Notes: generated by a model from the sequence alone, not told the origin. Shown: positions 47,906-60,740, counted from the first letter of the stretch. The stretch is DNA of 64,000 nucleotides from Halicephalobus mephisto (GCA_009193035.1 SWDT01000010.1:496001-560000); one strand, 5' to 3'. Numbers and translations: made by a program.

Positions 47906-49116
47906 AAATCGATTCTTTAAATATAATTTTAATTACTTTGTGTTGATTCCGGATGGTTTTTGTCTGTAAACAAATTATTATACGTCATGGTATTGATATA
48001 TTATATATCGTATAACTCTGCTATAAAGTAGAAAATACCAATTTGTTACAAATTCGGATAACATTCCTTTGAAAACAAAACTAGTAACTTTTTAGAATCA
48101 AAGCGCACTTTGGAATCTATAAAGGAAAGCAATCGACAAAAGATAAAACAGATTGTAGAGGTGTCTGGGAGCCATGTGATCATGGGTGAAGATAAGAAAA
48201 TGGGGTATATTATAGAATTTGTCCCTAACATCGACCAATTATACAAACGATAAATAAGCTTTGTTATGAAATAATCCCAACACGAATTCCTATAATCTTC
48301 TGAAAATTTCATTATCTTCGATTCCAAATCTTAGATCTATAAAATTTCTGATGGATCCTAGAAAATTAGGAAATTCCGGAAGTAAAATTCTAAGAAATTG
48401 TCATCATTTTCGAAACTTATCACCGGATTATCGAAAATTCTACACAATTTTGAAAGTGGTCATAGAATTTTGGAGTTTCAGAAACAGGAAATTCCAAAAG
48501 ATTTAAGAACTTCCGACGAGGTTCTTGAACACAATAAAACCATCTATGAAATTCTAGGAGATATCGAAACTTTTCACCGGATTCTGGAACACTTTAGAAT
48601 TTCTTTAAATTTCTAAAGGACCCCAAAAATTTCTTTTATATTTCGAAATTCTGCTGTAATTTTTACAAATTTCCAGAATCTTCTATGAAAGTTTCAATGG
48701 TTTCAGAACTGTATTCTATTTCAGAAGTTTCTATAAAATTATACTTTTCAAATTTGTGAAAAATTCAGACTTTTGCTTCTTCCTTCACATGGAAGTACTC
48801 CTAGATGCACCCAGTCACGCCTATATGTGTGATAAAGGTAAAATATTGTGTTCTGTAAAAACGATAATAAAGTTGTCAAATATTAAATAAAGCTCTGGTT
48901 TTGGAAACCCACGCAGGTCGTTCCTTTTCTGCAATTGAATAAAAATTTGGGATTAATCGTGGCAATCAGTTCCATTTAGCTCTCCAGCAGGGTTAAACAT
49001 GAGGATTATGGTACTTTGCATTTATGTTAACTAAGAAGTTTTGTTGGGTGATGCTATATAAAGAGGGGTTCAGAAACAAACTCATTGCATAGACTCAACT
49101 GAGAGTCCACATCGAA
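47906..49116. other. intergenic and CAP-gene promoter
   Basis: Includes degenerate GAAATTCTAGG/TTCCAGAAT dispersed repeats at 48340-48780. TGATAAAG near 48831 resembles an intestinal GATA site and lies 285 bases before the CAP-gene ATG. No gene is seen. Confidence 0.4.
49055..49062 (+). promoter_or_regulatory. TATA box of the CAP-domain gene
   Basis: TATATAAA lies 62 bases upstream of the ATG at 49117, consistent with a start of transcription around 49085 and a short 5' UTR. Confidence 0.6.
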
Positions 49117-50836
49117 ATGAAGTTGATCGGCCTATTTTTGATCGGATCCCTGGCTACTGTAGCCGTTGCTCAGGACTTTGCTTGTGATATTACAAGCGCC
49201 TATATGTCGAATTACTATAGGGACATGTATCTGACATATCATAATGAAAGAAGAGCGTTGTTGGAAGCAGGACAACAAGAACTGGCCGATGGATCGTATA
49301 ATATTCCTGCTGAAGAAATTCCTCCATTAGTAAGCTCGATACAGTTACTTTACTGGTAATTTATATCTCTTTTAGACCTGGAATTGTGAACTCGAAGCCC
49401 TAGCCCAAACTTCCGCAGAGCAATACTGTACTACCGGCAATGCTTCCCTCAACCTCATCGCCAATGAGAGCTACAACGCCGAAAATTGGGACAGTGTTGA
49501 CAAAGGTTTCGGATACTACGTCTCCTGTGGTCCTTTGATGTGGTGGAGTGAAGTCAAGTGGGTTGGAATGACACATCTCAACAACAATCCCAATTACACC
49601 TACTTGTATGCTCAGAAGTTTGCGAGAATGGCCTGGGCTAAGACAACTCAAGTCGGATGTAGTTTTACTCAATGTAATGGCCAAATAACTAGAGCTATTT
49701 GTATCTACAGAGAAGACAGCATTGTTCCTTACGAGAATATCTACGAACCAAAGAGGGATCCCACGACTCTTGGTCCTACTGAGCCACAAGACCAAACCAC
49801 AACTCTTAGTCCTACTGAATCAGTAACAACTACAGAGCCTGACCCTACTAAATCAGTAACAATCACTGACCCTACTCCTACTGAATCAGAAGAAATCACA
49901 TCAACGAACAGTTGTCCGCCTTTCTCGACAATCCCGACAACAACAGAAGAATGGGATTCAACGACGATCACTAGTACTCCATTCACAACTGTCATTGTTA
50001 GAACTTCCACGATTGAATACGCCACTGAGACCTCCGCTTTCCCTACTTCTAGTCTCGCTACAATGACTCCGACAACTCCTGGCTATGAAGAACCAGAAAC
50101 TACCCCTAGAGGTTGTCCTACTGAAGATGTAACTACTAGAGCTACCAGGATCTTCACCGACCCTACTGCAATTACAACTCTTGGAACTCCTTCTCCCGCA
50201 ACTCAGTGTAACAGCGCTGACACTGGCTCCACTCTTACTCCTGCTCAACGTCAAGTCTTTGTCGACAAACATAATGCTTACAGAAGTGAACTTGCTAATG
50301 GGAACTCTGAACTCCCTGATGGCAGTTATGCTTCTCCGGCTTCCAACATGTACAAAATGTCTTATAGTTGTGAACTGGAGAAGGTTGCTCAAGAATGGGC
50401 AGATAGATGTGTCTGGGAACACTCTCCCTATGAACACCGCAACGGAGGAGAAAACCTTTACATGCTCACAACAGGCCTAAATGGAGACTACGCTGACAGA
50501 GCTGTTTCTGACTCCAATGATTTATGGTGGTTAGAATTGAAAAGGTATGGAGGAATCACTAGGACTAATGTCACTCTTACTCGGGAAGCTTTTGATATGG
50601 GAATTGGACACTGGTCTCAGATGGCTTGGGCAAAAACCTTAACCATCGGCTGTGGATACACCGCCTGTCCCAGAGAGAACACCGTTATGCACTTTGTTGT
50701 TTGTAATTACAGACCCACTGGTAATTACATCAATCAAGAAATCTACCAAATCGGTCATCCGTGTATCAGAGATTCTGATTGCACAAGAGAACCTAATTCC
50801 AGGTGTGAAGTCTCCACTGGGCTTTGCTATGTCTGA
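49117..50836 (+). CDS. double-domain SCP/TAPS (CAP) secreted protein
   Basis: Two exons (49117-49329, 49376-50836), phase 0, give 557 aa. A signal peptide (MKLIGLFLIGSLATVAVAQ) is followed by a first CAP domain (about 20-210), a Thr/Pro/Ser-rich mucin-like linker (about 210-360), a second CAP domain (about 365-525), and a short Cys-rich tail (CIRDSDCTREPNSRCE). Domain 2 keeps the full CAP tetrad: His in WEHSP, Glu in GGENLY, Glu in WWLELK, His in GHWSQMAWA. Domain 1 keeps WWSEVK but lacks both His; GHYxQ is replaced by YAQKFARMAWA. Double-domain CAP proteins are common in nematodes and are secreted; activities vary. AATAAA at 50861-50866 ends the transcript. Confidence 0.92.
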
Positions 50837-52474
50837 ATTAACTTCAAATATCCTTTGTGGAATAAATCTACTGGCATTGAAATACGTTGGATAATCTAAA
50901 ATTTCTGCATTACAAATTTGGTTTTTTTACTTTGGGAGGAGCGAGAGACACACATTTCTCAAGAGAAAGTCTGTCAGAAGAGAGTAATCTGCTTCCCTTT
51001 GAAACGAATAAAAAACGGCTGTCAAAGTGGGGAAGGAAAAATGTTCTACGTACCACCGTCGAAACTAGAATGGACCAGTTGTGTCTGGGCTCGCCATGGA
51101 CTGACTGTCCTCTCAAAAATTTTCAGTTGACTTTTGTTTGAGTTTTTATTTCTTCGAACTTAATTTTTACCTCCAGAAAGAAAAATTTATTTTAGCTCGT
51201 TTCACCTAATCCAAAACTCCGTTGTTTTTCGGCTTGAGGAAATTTTAAAATTAATGTTTAATTACTCATAATTGTCAATTTTAAATTATTTCATATTTTA
51301 CTTCGGAGAAAAGTTAAAAAATCAAGGACAAATGTCGGGAGAAAGTTACGTCAATGATCCTCGGGACTAGTAGCGGTTTTTTTAATGGTCGTCTGGCTGT
51401 GGAATGATCTTTGAACGAATTTTCCTCGCAATTTTGCTTTTTAATTTTATTCTCAATATTATAAATTTCCCAATTTCATCGATTTTTGTCATTTTTTATT
51501 CCATATTGATTGAAAATAAAAAATGTCTGTCCTTTGAATTTAAATTTTAAATATTTGTTTTGTCTAGTTCCAACCCCCGCTTTTTCCTTGGAGATGTTAT
51601 TTCTCAAAGAATTCCATCTTTATCTTAGCTTTTAATTTGTCACCCTTTCGGCGCCTACAGTATTAACAACCTACGTGGCTCCAACACTCACATCTATAAA
51701 AAGTTAGACTTTGGAAATGCAGTCTGCGCGCAATGTTGGGGCGAGTCGAGTAGTGTGTTCTGGTTCGTTGGTGTTTTTTCCGATAAAAATTTCACGGGAA
51801 AAATTGTTGTTTTTTCGTGCTTTTCTTTGTTCATAGATTATAAATGACAACGGGATTTAGGTATTGAATACAATTAATATTATAGTTTCGAACTTTGCAC
51901 AATGGAAAATTCCTTTAGTCAACTTCAAAGATTGGTTTCATATATCGATTTGATTGGAATCAAATTGATGAGAACATTTTAGGTATCGGGAAACTGTTTC
52001 GGATGTCTAGTTTTCATAGAAACAAGAAATCAAACACTTTACACAAAGTGATAAGACCTAAACCGACCCCAAACCACTCGGATGCACCACTCGACTCGCC
52101 CCAGTATTGCGCGCAACGTGCGTTTTTCGACATCCAACTCTTATAAACATGTGGATAAGGCTTTTAGATCGTGATAGTTTCCATCATGTAAGTTTCTTTT
52201 TTGATAAAAAACAGAAATATCTACATAGCAGTTTTGTTTCTTCCGTTTTTCTCGGAAAGTGATTGATTCAACCAAAAATCGAACATTTCCAAGAAGAAAG
52301 AAATGCCTTTGCTTGACTCAGACATGACTAGATCACCTGAGCGTTCTTTCAAAATCGCTGAGGTATCTATTCATGTTTCGAGTTCTGCAATGGTAGACAA
52401 ACATATTTTATTCGGAATTCTAAAGTTCACAATTCGGTAAGTATCACAGAATGACTAGTGGCAAAAAATTGAAA
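50837..52474. other. intergenic
   Basis: After the CAP-gene 3' UTR no coding exon is supported. A notable inverted repeat with promoter-like arms lies at 51691-52151 (separate entry). ORFs around 50887-51141 overlap one another in several frames and lack coding features. Confidence 0.45.
51691..52151. repeat. inverted repeat with TATA-like, GC-rich arms
   Basis: Core arms 51726-51755 and 52085-52114 match at 27 of 30 bases in inverse orientation (GCGCGCAAT..TGGGGCGAGT then CGAGT.GTG). Weaker similarity extends outward to TATA-like TCTATAAAAAG (from 51693) on the plus strand and TTTATAAGAG (from 52147) on the minus strand. The arms thus look like two copies of one core promoter or transcript start facing each other across about 330 bases of AT-rich DNA. 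It could be a foldback element, or a pair of convergent non-coding RNA genes. No product is recognised. Confidence 0.6.
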
Positions 52475-54906
52475 TTAATCAATCTGAACTTGGTTTTCTT
52501 TTTCCCGCATCTTGATTATGGTGTCGTAAATGGCCTCCTTCAAGCAAACATAGGTCCTGGCGGTGTTACCGAATCCAGTCTTGAGTCCGTTACTCACGTA
52601 CCCAAAGGAAAACTCGTTGTCCAAGTCGAATCTGACGTTCTGTCCTCCGAGACCTGCAAAGAATACTGTAAGTTCGGAAAATTAACAGTTATCACCCACC
52701 TGCATGACCTACCATATGGAAGCTGTGCTGAAGAAAATTGAATTAGTTTAATTTTAACTTTATGGACTTACATTTCTTCTTTGTTCTGTGATGTAATTGA
52801 ATCCATAGCCTCTAGTGAGCTTTATCCCGATCACAATGTCGTAATCACTTATGGTAGGCTTAGAGATCTTCTGGACCATTTCTTTTGAGATGATTTTCCC
52901 TTCCCTGACGAGGTCGAAGAGCTTAGCCAAGGCCCTGGCCGTCCCGATCCCGAGAGCCGCCGGTTGCTCCAGAGTGTAAATGTCAGGGTTATTAAGTGTC
53001 ATCTTCTGCAAAGTATTAATCGAGTGATAGTTATCTATGTTGAGATCTATAAAGAAGTCGACATCAAAATAAAATCTATAATTTGCGTGCAAAATTCAAG
53101 CAGATTGATCTATTTAGTTATTACTCAAAAATTCAGTTTGATTTTGATGTCGAATACTTTGCAGATTTCAACATTGATTAAGCTCAATCTTACAAAAATA
53201 GACTGCATCCAAGCGGGATTTTTGCTCATCCTGCTCAAAAATCCATCTGTCAAGAAATCTTTAATAGTGTGAACATAATTCATCGCATTTGGATCTGTCA
53301 GAAACTCGTCAAATCTCTGCCAATGAGTGGTTCTACTTAATCTAGCAACCCTATGAGAAAGCTCAAGAGGCAGACCGATGTGGAAATCAATGTCTAAAAA
53401 ACGAATCAATTTTTACTTGAACCGACAACTCACCATGGGGATCTGCGATTTCCTCTTTGAAGAAGTTCCCGATGCTCCTGCCCTTAGGGTCGATCCTTCT
53501 GATGATCTGGTCCACGATCCACCCTAAGGTCACGGCGTGATATCCTATTTTCTCCCCCGGGGTCCAGTGCGGAACTTGATTCTCGATTATCTCTGCCATT
53601 CTTTTCGGATTTTTTGCATCTTCGAGAGTGAAGATTTCGTCCAAGTAAGCTAATCCGGCGGAATGTGTCATGACCATCTCCAAGGTAATTTTGTCCTTTC
53701 CATGCTTCCCAAACTCCGGCCAAAATTCCACAACTTTCTGATCATATCTAACATGACCCTTGTCAACCAGCAGAGCGACACAAAGACTAGCGACTGCCTA
53801 AAGTTCAACGGAACCATGTCTGAAGAGAATTTGTAATCACTCACCTTGGTGCTCGAAAATGCGACATTCATGGTGTCTTTTTTCCATTTACGTTCTGACT
53901 GAATATCGGCATATCCTCCCCAGATGTCAACGACCTGTTTGCCTTTGTAATAAACAGAAACGGCTGAACCATCACGTTCCCAGCCCTTTGCAAAATTTTC
54001 CCTGAATGGAAGGGATTTAAATAAATCAAATAAAATTAATTTTTCTAATATAAAAATCACAAATTTGACTTTACAAACAAAGCGACATGTTTTCTATGAA
54101 GTATTAGGGTAGTGTGATTTTTAAAATATTTATTCTTTCATATATAAAAACCAACTCTCGAGGATGAATAGAAGGATGTGTGCTCTATAGCCCCGATCCA
54201 GAAGTTTGTAGATTTATCAAGGTAAAACATACTTTCAAAAAAATTAATTATAAAATAATCATTATCGTACAAAACAAAATTGAAATATAAGTTACTTTAG
54301 TTTATAGTAAGTTCCAGAAATTCGTGTTGAAACCATTTCGCAAAAAATTCATGTATTATATTCAAAATAAAAATTATATTTTTGTAAAATTTTACAATTT
54401 TGAATCTTATTGGAAATTTCTAGAAATTCGTGTCGGGACCATTTCGTAAAAAATTCATATATGATTTTTACAATACTATGACTAAATCGTTGCAGAATCA
54501 TATAACATTGAATTTTACAATTGTGGATCTTATTGGAAATTTCTAGAAATTCGTGTCGGGACCATTTCGTAAAAAATTCATATATGATTTTTACAATACT
54601 ATGACTAAATCGTTGCAGAATCATATAACATTGAATTTTACAATTTTGGATCTTATTGGAAATTTCTAAAAATCCGTGTCGGGACCATTTCGTAAAAAAT
54701 TCATATATGATTTTCAAACCAGTGTAATTATTTAATTTTCGAAAAACTTACTTGAAAACGTCTCTTATTAACTCAAATCCTTTGTCCACGTGGCCTTCGA
54801 TGTGAATCAAGTGTTCTGGGACTCTCCGACTCCGAATGTACGCGATCAGTGCAGCAACTCCCAGAAATAAAACAGCTAATTTTGTCGCAACGGATCCGAT
54901 TTTCAT
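52475..54906 (-). CDS. LACT family beta-lactamase-domain protein
   Basis: Seven exons (54906-54752, 54001-53845, 53797-53434, 53393-53194, 53005-52772, 52727-52700, 52653-52475) give 438 aa. One N-terminal TM segment (VATKLAVLFLGVAALIAYIR) anchors a class C beta-lactamase/serine-hydrolase fold. The nucleophile motif S-x-x-K appears as SSTK, the second motif as GYHAVTLGW (Tyr but no Asn), and the C-terminal part has HSFHMVGHAGLGGQN. This matches nematode lact genes, relatives of LACTB. The substrate is unknown. HxG replaces bacterial KTG as in other eukaryotic members. A second ATG 51 bases upstream (54957) is in frame; an ATTGCCAG acceptor lies between the two, favouring 54906. Confidence 0.9.
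54340..54720. repeat. tandem repeat, 123-bp unit, three copies
   Basis: Three copies of a 123-bp unit containing AATTCGTGTCGGGACCATTT and AAATCGTTGCAGAATCATAT lie in the first intron of the LACT gene. The unit is a multiple of three and produces a spurious 122-aa ORF. Confidence 0.9.
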
Positions 54907-56197
54907 GATTTCTAGTTCTGGATTCTGGCAATACCCGTTGCTGAAGGAATCCATCATCGATTTTTATTTAATTCGTTGATTCAGAAAAATACAAAAACAG
55001 AGAATATTGAATATTTTTGTGAGCAATGAAAAATACACAAAAAGCCCAAGTTCGCAGCTGAAAGAAATTGCGCGTTGAAAGAGACTCCCAAAAAGCTAGC
55101 AAACAATCCTTTCTTTTGAAACAGATGGGAAAATGTAAAAAAATAAAAATCCATGTACTTTGCGAATTAATCATTCAGGTAATTTCAGTAGATTTAAAAA
55201 ACGATATTTTTCTTTAAAAAGTCTAAAAAATGGGAATTTTGGGGAAATTCAATAAGTGAAAAAGATAACGACCTTGGATTTGAGTAGTTAATATGGCCAG
55301 ACTTTCCTTTTCTCCCAATAAGCTAGGTTTATCAGAGTATAGTCGACCGAAGTCCGGTTCTTTCGCATTTATGGCTTACACACCTAAGAATGGAGGCAAT
55401 TCTAATGGTTTTCACTTGAATAATTAAACAGTAAATAATTACGTTAAAAAACCAACAATTTACATAAAAAAATATATAAAATCCAACTATTTCGAAGTTT
55501 AAAATTTATTGTTGTTTTTTTGCCAGTCATTCCATTTGTGAAAGTTATGTCTCAAGTAATGTTGTTCTCTTTTGGCCAGAATTTAAACCCCTTTTTACTT
55601 TTCGAACATGTGGCGAATAAATTTTGAGATTCTGCACGTTCGCTTGTTCCTTGTGTAGTTCTTTGTGATAGCTCGGGTGTTCTTTGTTTTTCGTTGTGAA
55701 TGGGAACTTGCGTTTTTTTGTTGTTTAGGTAGATTTTTTTCTCTCCGTGTCATGTGAATGAACCATTGGTCCAAGATAAAAGGAAGCAATATTCCTAGGG
55801 ACAAAATCCGTTCTTTGAAATATCACTTTTTATTTTCATTTATTTGCGCAAAGCTTTCCCTTGCATCCTTAATTTTGTGTTATTGAATACGTTTTCACAG
55901 TTTTTGATATATCAAAATCATCATTTTTGTTTTAAATCCAAATTTTAAGTTGAACTTTCGCCGTTCTTTGAATTTCAATGGCATGTTTTTAAATGTTCTA
56001 TCCGATTGCTCCGCCTTTCAGCAAACTTTGGCCTCGTGGTACTCGGAGTATTTATTTTCTTTCTGCAAAAGAAACATCCAATGGTCTCGTGGTTGCCACG
56101 CTTTTTTTAATTCTCGATTTTGACAAATAGCGCATAGCCTGTGGTTCTTAATTGGTAAAAATTTTCATCATTGTAAATTTTTTAGAATCGGAACACG
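54907..56197. other. intergenic between divergent LACT and ALDH genes
   Basis: No coding exon is supported. It should contain both promoters. A TTTTTTAG acceptor 13 bases before the ALDH ATG is the likely trans-splice site. Confidence 0.45.
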
Positions 56198-57899
56198 ATG
56201 CTGAGCAAGTTTTTGCCACAAACCGTCGCCAGAGCTGCGTTGTCCACTTCGGCCAGAACTCTGGCTATTCCGAATCCCGTTCCTGTTTGGGAGAGTCAAC
56301 CACAGTATACTGGAGTAAGTTTATTTTTAACTTCCGCAATTATTTGACCTTCTAGATCTTCTACAACAATGAATTCCACAAGTCTGTTAGCGGCAAAACC
56401 TTCGAAACTATCAACCCTTCTACTGGGGAGGCCATTGCGCAAGTTCAAGAAGGTGACAAGGCCGATGTTGACCGTGCTGTCAAGGCTGCTACTGATGCTT
56501 TCCGTCTTGGGTCCCCATGGCGTACCATGGATGCCGCTCAACGTGGAAGACTTATGAACCGTCTTGCCGATCTGATGGAAAGAGACCATGCTTACTTGGC
56601 TGTATGTCAATGTGTGCATTTGAGATTTAATTTTTGTTTTAATTTTAGAGTCTTGAGTCCCTTGACAATGGCAAGCCTTATGCTGTTGCTTACGCTGCTG
56701 ATGTCCCCCTTTCCATCGCGTGTCTTCGTTATTACGCTGGATGGGCTGATAAAAATGCTGGTCAAACAATCCCTGTTAGTGGAAATTACTTCACCTACAC
56801 TCGTCACGAAGCCGTCGGTGTTGTTGGACAGATTATCCCCTGGAACTTCCCTCTTTTGATGCAAGCATGGAAACTTGGACCGGCCTTGGCCATGGGTAAC
56901 ACTATTGTCATGAAGGTTGCTGAACAAACTCCTCTTTCTGCTCTTCACGTTGCTGCTTTGACAAAAGAAGCTGGATTCCCCGATGGAGTTATCAACATTA
57001 TCCCTGGTTATGGTCCCACTGCTGGACGTGCCATTGCTTCTCATCCAGATGTCTTCAAGCTTGCCTTCACTGGATCCACTGAAGTTGGTCGTCATGTCAT
57101 GGTTGAAGCTGCTCACAGCAACTTGAAGACCGTTACTCTTGAACTTGGAGGAAAAAGCCCAAACATAATTTTTGCTGATGCTGATTGTGAGTTTCTTATC
57201 AATAATCTTGAGATAATGATTTAACCTTTGATTTTAGTGGATGCTGCCGTTAACCAGGCCACTTTTGGAGTTTTCTTCAATCAAGGACAATGCTGCTGTG
57301 CTGGAACTCGTACTTTTGTCGAGGCAAAGATCTATGACGAGTTCGTTGAACGTGCTAAAGCTCTTGCTGAAAAGAGAAGCGTAGGAAATCCATTTGATTC
57401 TAAGACTGAACAAGGCCCACAAGTTGACAAAGCTCAAATGGACAAGATCCTTCAATATTGTGATATTGGTCGCAGTGAAGGAGCCAAGCTCGTTACTGGT
57501 GGAAAACGCCATGGAAACAAGGGATTCTTCGTGGAACCAACTATCTTTGCTGATGTCCAGGATAACATGAAGATTGCTCAAGATGAAATCTTTGGACCAG
57601 TCATGTCTATTATCAAATTCGATAATGAAAAGGATTTGACGGAGAAGGCCAATAACACCATCTATGGATTGGCTGCTGCTGTTGTCACCAAGGACATCGA
57701 CAGAGCTCTTCACATAGCCAACAACATCCGTGCTGGAACAGTCTGGGTCAATTGCTACAACGTCTTTGACGCTGCTCAGCCATTTGGTGGATACAAAATG
57801 TCTGGAATTGGAAGAGAACTTGGAAGCTATGGTCTTCAAGCCTACACTGAAGTTAAGAGTGTCGTCATCAAGGTTCCTGAAGGATCCAAGAACTCTTAA
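56198..57899 (+). CDS. alh-1: mitochondrial aldehyde dehydrogenase (ALDH2 type)
   Basis: Four exons (56198-56314, 56356-56601, 56649-57186, 57238-57899) give 520 aa. The N-terminus ([20 protein letters not shown]) is a mitochondrial presequence. The catalytic core is complete: [29 protein letters not shown] for NAD binding, catalytic Glu in LELGGKSP, catalytic Cys in [22 protein letters not shown], and the C-terminal [15 protein letters not shown]. It oxidises acetaldehyde and other aldehydes to acids in the matrix. Codon use is strongly biased, as in highly expressed worm genes. The alh-1 name rests on ALDH2-like similarity. AATAAA near 57975 is the poly(A) signal. Confidence 0.95.
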
Positions 57900-58599
57900 A
57901 GTGGTAAGAGAACCCGCTTTTATAGACTTTAAAGGCTGATAACGAGATTTTGTAAATATGTTTATTTAAATATAAATAAATCATTAGTTGGTTCATGCAT
58001 TTCAGTTAGAGAACTGGAATTTTGGTAATTTCATTAGTCGATTGATGCACATTGCATGTAGGTTTGATTCAATCAAAAACAATCTTAAAAAGTCGTAAAC
58101 AGTGATATGGAAATATTATGTCATCAACAAACTAATGCAGGGTTTTAACTACAAATTTTAAATCCTAACCAGAAAAGCGATTTTTAAACAAAGTAAAACC
58201 ATTTGAATGAACATAATTTGATAATGAAAAATCTATTATATGTGGAATAACGAGTAGGCGTCAAATGAAACTACAACTAATGGAGACTTTAAAAATAGCG
58301 AATGAATTCAGAGCACTCAATTTTTTCAATCATTAATTGAATGGTTTGAAACTGTGAAGAACTTTCTTCGTGGTGGTTCGGAACTTGAGATATTTCAAAT
58401 TAAAACAGAATCAAATAGGGGAAATATGTACAACTTGTTGGGTAAAAAAGTAGCATATATAGGATCAAATAATGAGGGTACAAAAAAATGAATTCATATA
58501 TTAATTAGCATAAAATAATACTTTTTTCAAATAGAGTACCAATCGAGCTCGATATAAATAAGCTTATGAAAAAAAAATTAATATTAAAGCAAAAAATAA
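57900..58599. other. ALDH 3' UTR and AT-rich spacer
   Basis: The 3' UTR ends near 57990. Beyond it no gene is seen until the decayed element remnants begin near 58600. Confidence 0.45.
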
Positions 58600-59650
58600 A
58601 TATTATCAATAGAGTGAAATTAGTAAAATTAGAAATTGGAAATACCTTCATTGCGTTAGATGTGAAAGACACGGGAAATCACATGAAGTTTCTTTAAATA
58701 GAGAATTTTTATTCAAAGATCAACAGAATATTTATTACAATGTACTACTACAAAAGTTGTAGAGAGAACTAGAGGTCAAGAAAATCGCTTAACAAAACTT
58801 TGTATTTCGAGGAAAACTACCTTATAATGAAAATGCATAGGGATTTAAAGCAAGCAAGAACATTTTTATCCTAAATATTACCAACACAAAAAAATCGAAC
58901 GTTGATATCAAAAATGAAGGTAAGAGAAATTTTATCTGAATATAGATTTTCAATAATAGTCAAACTAAACTCTATTTAGTGGTTATTATTAATGATTCAG
59001 AACCAACAATCTTTGCGACAGATCTCGGATTGAAACAGGTAGTAAGCTCTATTATTCAATGTGCAGATGCTATTCTTCAGACTAGCCCACAGGATGCCTA
59101 TCATGTCTTGTGCACTCACAAACTAATCAAAGAACGCGAGTCTAAATTGGAATGAATCACGTTATTAACAGCAGTGATGAAAACAAGGTAAAAACGTCTT
59201 TATAAGGTGATAATTTAAAAAATCTTGGAAATTTAAAAAAAACGGGAGTACGTTCAATTTTTAAAACAATTCATACGGATTACAAACAAGCTTTTTAAAG
59301 CTCAGAAGCTGTTTTTTCCATTATTGTCAATGCATTATCATGGAAGCACAAAAACAAGAACTAATGGAACTTTATTTTTAAAAATTCCAATTCTATCTAA
59401 AGATATCGGATTTTTGATATCTCTTCCTTTGCTTCCAAAGTTAAATTGTTATTTTCTTTGGCTTAGTTACTTAAAAAACGCTTATCAATGCCTTTGCACA
59501 AGAACTTTCTTCAGTAATGAGTGGTTCGCAAAAACCTTTTTATATGGATTGCTTTGAATTAATCGAACCAGGAAAAACTTGGCCTTTCTATGATTTAAAA
59601 ACAACTGTTAGATTCTCGGTTAAAGGATTTATTGGTAGCAGGTTAAAATA
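58600..59650 (+). pseudogene. decayed FLYWCH/MULE-like element remnant
   Basis: Scattered frames retain recognisable pieces. At about 58619-58770 a zinc-finger-like segment reads NWKYLHCVRCERHGKSHEV. At 58998-59156 an open stretch includes TIFATDLGLKQVVSSII. At about 59270-59330 there is IHTDYKQAF followed by a stop, then EAVFSIIVNALS, resembling the second acidic motif of MULE transposases. At about 59378-59440 there is LFLKIPILSKDIGFLISLPL. Stops and frame changes separate them. The order fits a Mutator-like transposase, but each piece is weak, so this is a tentative reading. Confidence 0.35.
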
Positions 59651-60414
59651 ATAAATATCGAGTACAATGGAATGAATCAAGGAGTAGATTTCTTTTTATA
59701 TTCTAATATGAGTTGTTCTGGACTGAGGATAACTACTTTCTAAGATCGTGTTAGTTCTCCTGCTATTTTCGATGCACTAGTCCCAACAACAATTTATAAC
59801 ATAAATTATGTAGGAAATTATCGCAGATGATGCAATCACAAACAAACTCTAAACGAGTGTTAGATGAATGCATGTTGAGAACAAGTATAAACAGAAAAAG
59901 TGAATACTGGAGAGAGAAGCCCATTCTTTGTGGATGTGGACTTTGTCTTTCAATCGAAAATATGTAAAGCTAGATAGAATTCATAAATATGAAGAGAAAT
60001 ATCGAGTACAAATCAAAAAATTTATATATGCAATCGACCTGAATAGAACTATGCTTAGTCACCTTCATAATCTTTCATTTAATCTATGGTGTCGAAAACT
60101 CTTCCGAAACAACAAAAAACATTAAAATTTTTAATGTTATTGAACATATTAAGAAAGAAAACTAATATGTTAATATTGTAAATTGTTCACTGGTAAATGA
60201 AATATTAAAATGATAAATTGATATAAAAGTATTCCAATGATGTCTAAAATTCAATGACAAATCCAGCAGAATATTTTTTTAAAAGATCGTAACTTGTGAA
60301 GATATCCTGTCTTACAACATTCCAATCGAAAACAAACTAAATATCAGGAAATTGAATTAGATTTCAAGAAATACGTCTTCAAAAATGTCAAAAAACTTAG
60401 TGATATTAAGAAAG

Positions 60415-60740
60415 GAATTATAATTGTCGGATAACAAGTCAAAAGAGACGGACATTGTGGTTATATATTGCTTGTATATTCACTTTTTGAAGATGACAAA
60501 CATTCAAAAATTAGAAAAGTAATTTGTGAATTTATTCAACACAACGTCATCCGAACTTTCGTAAATTATTATCCTAATGAAATTTCTGCAGCTATTTAAA
60601 AGAAAAACCCTCCGAACAATCTTTCTGAAGAAGTAGATCTTATTGAATGAAAGATGCAGATCTAATTGCCACTGCTGTATTATTACAAATTAAGATCTTC
60701 ATTTTGACTGCTGATACTATTTTTGTCCAGATTTTGGTCA
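60415..60740 (+). pseudogene. OTU-type cysteine protease domain remnant
   Basis: A plus-strand frame reads QVKRDGHCGYILLVYSLFED, then HSKIRKVICEFIQHN and FVNYYPNEISAAI before a stop. D-G-H-C followed by a helix and an I-R-x-x-I-x-x-F-I segment is the OTU catalytic signature (Asp-Gly-x-Cys). A shifted frame then gives DLIATAVLLQIKIFILTAD, as expected in OTU domains between the Cys and His parts. Stops before and after show it is broken. It lies between MULE-like remnants and an intact MULE, and may have been cargo of an older element. Confidence 0.55.

Noticed and set aside
54349..54717. 122-codon repetitive ORF in the LACT intron
   Set aside because: Three copies of a 123-bp non-coding tandem unit; it lies within an intron bounded by good splice sites.
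56296..57839. Minus-strand ORFs of 157-201 codons across the ALDH gene
   Set aside because: Antisense shadows caused by strong codon bias in ALDH exons.
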